Shown piece by piece: positions 60,931 to 64,000 of a stretch of 64,000 nucleotides of DNA. The notes under the pieces are model-generated. The model did no database searches and had not been told where the DNA came from. It saw only the letters and a list, made by a program, of their open reading frames with translations. Numbering within the stretch: the stretch's first letter is position 1; each line of letters begins with the position of its first letter. Made by a program: the position numbers and the translations under genes. Origin of the DNA: Rotaria socialis (lineage: Eukaryota > Rotifera > Eurotatoria > Philodinida > Philodinidae); assembly GCA_905331475.1 (NCBI GenBank), contig CAJNYU010003776.1:1-64000 (forward strand), in the 5' to 3' direction.

Positions 60931-62337
60931 GTTTTATAATTAGTTTTAATCGAGCAAAAATAGAAATCAGCGAAAACATTCGCTGTTTCATTTTTTCGTG
61001 TCATCAAGAAATTTATTATCAAAATTATAACCATACTAAACATGCTAAAATAATACGAAGTATAAAGCAAATTATTCTTTGTCTTTACTTATTGTAAGCA
61101 AATGAAGACACATTAGTCGTACTATGGGGACTCACTCATCAGAGTGAGCTTTGCGCTTCATGGTTTATTCTTTTTTTGCATGAGAAAAAGCTGTTTCCTA
61201 GACCTTTTTTTCACAATAGTATGACAACGGAAATATTCCGACTTCCTTTTACATTATTTTAGATGGAATGGCCGCGGAAATTCTTTTGAACCTTACAAAT
61301 ATATGTGAATAGATCAAATTTGATTTATTATTCTATAGCAAAAATCTTACATCGAGTTGTTTTATTTTTTTGCATTGTGGCTTCAAGAATGGTTCATTTT
61401 ACACTTCACATTCTGTCGACTGCAAAATTGCAGCTTTTCTATCATCTTAATTCATGCGGAATTTCAACATTCTGTTTACCTCGGCTTATAAATTTTGACA
61501 TTGATCCTCTGTCAAATGTTTTTAAAGTACCTACATCTATATGTTTCAAAACGTGAATGACCAGCGATGATCTGCCGTGTATATGATAGGTCATTGGCAT
61601 CGTGTTAAGAATTGAGAACACATTTAGACATGTAAGATTATCTTGAAATATTTCATTGAATGAAAACAAAAAATGATTTTCTAGGTTATGTTTCCACATG
61701 AGCTCTCTTGTTTTTTTTTTTATAAAGAGACATTTATAAGACATTGAAAAATATTTGAATTTTATCATAAAACCTAGTCTGTTTTTTTTTTGTTTTCAAC
61801 AACAACCACACGAATATATTTGAGAAAGATATTAGTAGCAACAAGATATACAATAACATGAACAAGGCAGTACTAAAATCACACGCGTATTTACAGGCAG
61901 AAAAAGGTTTTTTCAAAAAATTAGGCAATCAGTCGAACGAAAATCAGGAATTATTGTTTTCAAGGAAAGATCAAGGATCTAGCTCACCGGATACTTGAGT
62001 TTGTGTCTTTGCGTGTGCTCGTGTGTGATGAAAAAACAAAGAAGTCTATTGGCAGAATTTTTGTTTTTATAAAAGAATATTTATAATCGAAGAACACTCG
62101 TGAATTTTTATACATTGCCAAGTGTAGAAAAATATTAGAGTTCATTGAGAAATGGCTGAATGATGAGAATTACTGTTGATTAAAGTCGCTGAGCTTGTTG
62201 TTTGATCATCAGTCTAGATAAAGGAAAAAAATAACACTTTTATTGGATTGATTGTTTTCTGCACTCTCAAAATTTTAGTCACGACGGAGGTGAAAATAGG
62301 ATTTTCCTAGATTTATTCATCTCGCATGAGATCATTT
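60931..62337. other. Gene-poor spacer
   Basis: No supported gene between the DALRD3-like segment and WDR20. Short frames on both strands at 61305-61928 are Phe/Leu/Ser-rich without domains. Confidence 0.5.
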
Positions 62338-64000
62338 CTAATAAGTATTAAAATCGTCTACTACACTTACAGGATCAGTCTGTAGAATATTGTGCGGTTT
62401 TTCCCAGATGGTTATAATTCCATCTTGGGATGATGTAAACAAACAATTTTCTCCAAAATAAATTCCATTGATACGTTCATGTGAAATAAACTCTGCAACA
62501 ATCGGTTCAATAATTTGTATATCATCTAATCGTGGACATAAACTTGTTCCGAATGTAGTTTTTGTTAAATCAAAATTTGTTCGACGTAACGATAAAGTAT
62601 TATTTGCCGATGATGATAATGATGATTGGCCGGAATCATTTGATACTGTTGTATTTGTTAATGAGGGCGCTGTTGCAGGTTTCGATCCATTTGCTACATG
62701 TGATAGTAATGGTAACTTTTTTGTTCTTTTGGACGTGCCGTTGGCAAGTCTTACTAATGAACTATCAGGTGTATCATCGATAGATTTATGAACTTTATTT
62801 GAACTACGTGCGAATGCTAAACGTGATGTTAACGATGAAAAAGATGATTTCCTCGTCGCCGCTGATGTCGTTGATGTTGATGATATCAATGACGTTGTGT
62901 CAGATAGAAGCGATGCATGACCATTTGATAATATCGATGTTAGCGGGTGTATTGAGGAATTTCTTTGAATATTACTTAAATGGACTTTGTTGATTTTAAG
63001 TATATCTTCTGTTATATCCCAAAAACATAGGCGATTATCTTGGCCAACGGAACCAATACGATAAAATAACGATGGGATATTTGTATCGCAAAATGATGAA
63101 TTGCTATGTGAATATGAATTTGATTTTGTCATTCTACTATAGTAATTACCATTGTCATCATTTAATGATGATGAGGGTTTTTGAGCAAATGATGAATAGT
63201 ATGTTTTAGCATTCATATAGGGATCAAACGATATTGCACTTATCCAGGATGTATGACCATGACCACGACATAAAACACGTGGAGCATGTTCTTCAAGATC
63301 AATAGAAAACAATGTGATAAAGTCATCTTCACCGCCAGTTGCGAGATATTTACCATCGGGCGACCAACATAACTGAAATGAAATGAAAACTATGCCATAG
63401 GCGATTATCCGACTGCACGATATAATTATACGAGTTCATAGTACTGTATTTATGAATTGTCAATAACGACTAGTATTCTTCCTATTATTTCACGGATAAG
63501 ACTGACGTCGATTCGCCGTCTTTATTACTATTTACGATGCTATTTATTGCAAATTTTAAAGGTCAAAACAACACGATTGTATATAGTAATAATTCTAGAC
63601 ATGTAAGCTGACATATTTTATTGAATCTAAATTGCTCTATATCATACGTTATATATAGATAACATGATATTCTAATCTAAACTGTAATAATGTACATGGG
63701 ATATTCTAGAGAGAAAAATATATACCCACGAAATCCCTAAATATTTATGAAAATTAACTGATGGAATTACGAAGAAGATATCTGATGAAGTATTTCTCGT
63801 ATACATACACAAAGAAGGCCACCAAAGTAACTTCGCATATAAGCAACTAATTCTTTCTTTTCATAATTAAATATTCGAAGAAATCCATCTTGTGATACGA
63901 CAGCTAGTAGAACATGATCAGGTGAAAATGCAAATTCGTTAATACTGCCACTGCCAATCGACCAGCGGGATACCGGATTACGTGCTTGTTTACTTTTATT
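62338..64000 (-). CDS. WDR20: WDR20-like WD40 protein (5' end outside window)
   Basis: Two exons are visible: 64000-about 63809 and 63372-62338, joined at SYFGGLLC/LCWSPDGKY. WD40 strings: FAFSPDHVLLAVVSQDGFLR, GGEDDFITLFS, GHGHTSWISAISFDPY and RIGSVGQDNRLCFWDITEDI. Then come a long Ser/Thr-rich loop and the family C-terminal repeat LCPRLDDIQIIEPIVAEFIS, HERINGIYF and DGIITIWEKP. The human protein has the same layout. Role: a beta-propeller cofactor that activates USP12/USP46 deubiquitinases. The N-terminal part lies beyond the right edge. The stop is at 62338. Confidence 0.9.

Overview
The window looks like nuclear DNA of a small AT-rich animal genome, most likely a bdelloid rotifer. The genes are recognisably metazoan and most have many short (about 50-70 bp) introns. 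Other signs are an ADP-ribosyltransferase plus TPR gene, an intronless fungal-type desaturase, many degenerate DNA transposons, and scattered CCCACA/TGTGGG tracts that match the telomere hexamer I recall for bdelloids. The taxonomic call is inference; the gene identities come from reading the translations.

Layout. 1-1918 (+) is a broken transposase-like gene entering from the left, followed by a 10-bp minisatellite (2181-2370) and a telomere-motif foldback element (3231-3534). 3735-11389 (+) is a many-exon TRPM-like cation channel with three insertions in its introns. 11591-12003 (+) is a small thioredoxin-fold protein without CxxC. 12.1-17.0 kb is accessory ground: three more telomere-motif hairpins, a broken zinc-finger-like gene (-), and an ADP-ribosyltransferase/TPR pseudogene (+). 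17.0-18.3 kb holds two membrane-protein ORFs (+).

18.5-32.5 kb holds two paralogous phospholipase C genes (-) flanking RanGAP1 (-) and the fungal-type delta-9 desaturase/cytochrome b5 fusion (+). A 3.4-kb gene-poor stretch follows. Next come ABHD16A (35963-38082, -), a TMEM26-like locus with a duplicated 3' module (38704-41928, -), and a class A peptide GPCR (42687-46255, -). A ubiquitin-like-domain gene lies at 48932-50582 (+).

51.2-52.77 kb is a Mutator-like element with long terminal inverted repeats, FLYWCH and transposase remnants, and two nested MITE-like insertions. Beyond it are a folate-receptor-like secreted protein (53377-54068, -), SEL1L (54924-58374, -), a DALRD3-like gene that seems incomplete (about 59395-60930, -), and WDR20 (62338 to the right edge, -).

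The genes do not form one pathway. The core genes serve nuclear transport (RanGAP1), ERAD (SEL1L), deubiquitinase control (WDR20), lipid metabolism and signalling (PLC x2, ABHD16A, desaturase), and sensory or peptide signalling (TRPM, GPCR). The accessory parts are the ADP-ribosyltransferase pseudogene, the transposon remnants and the foldback elements. No rRNA, tRNA or CRISPR was found.
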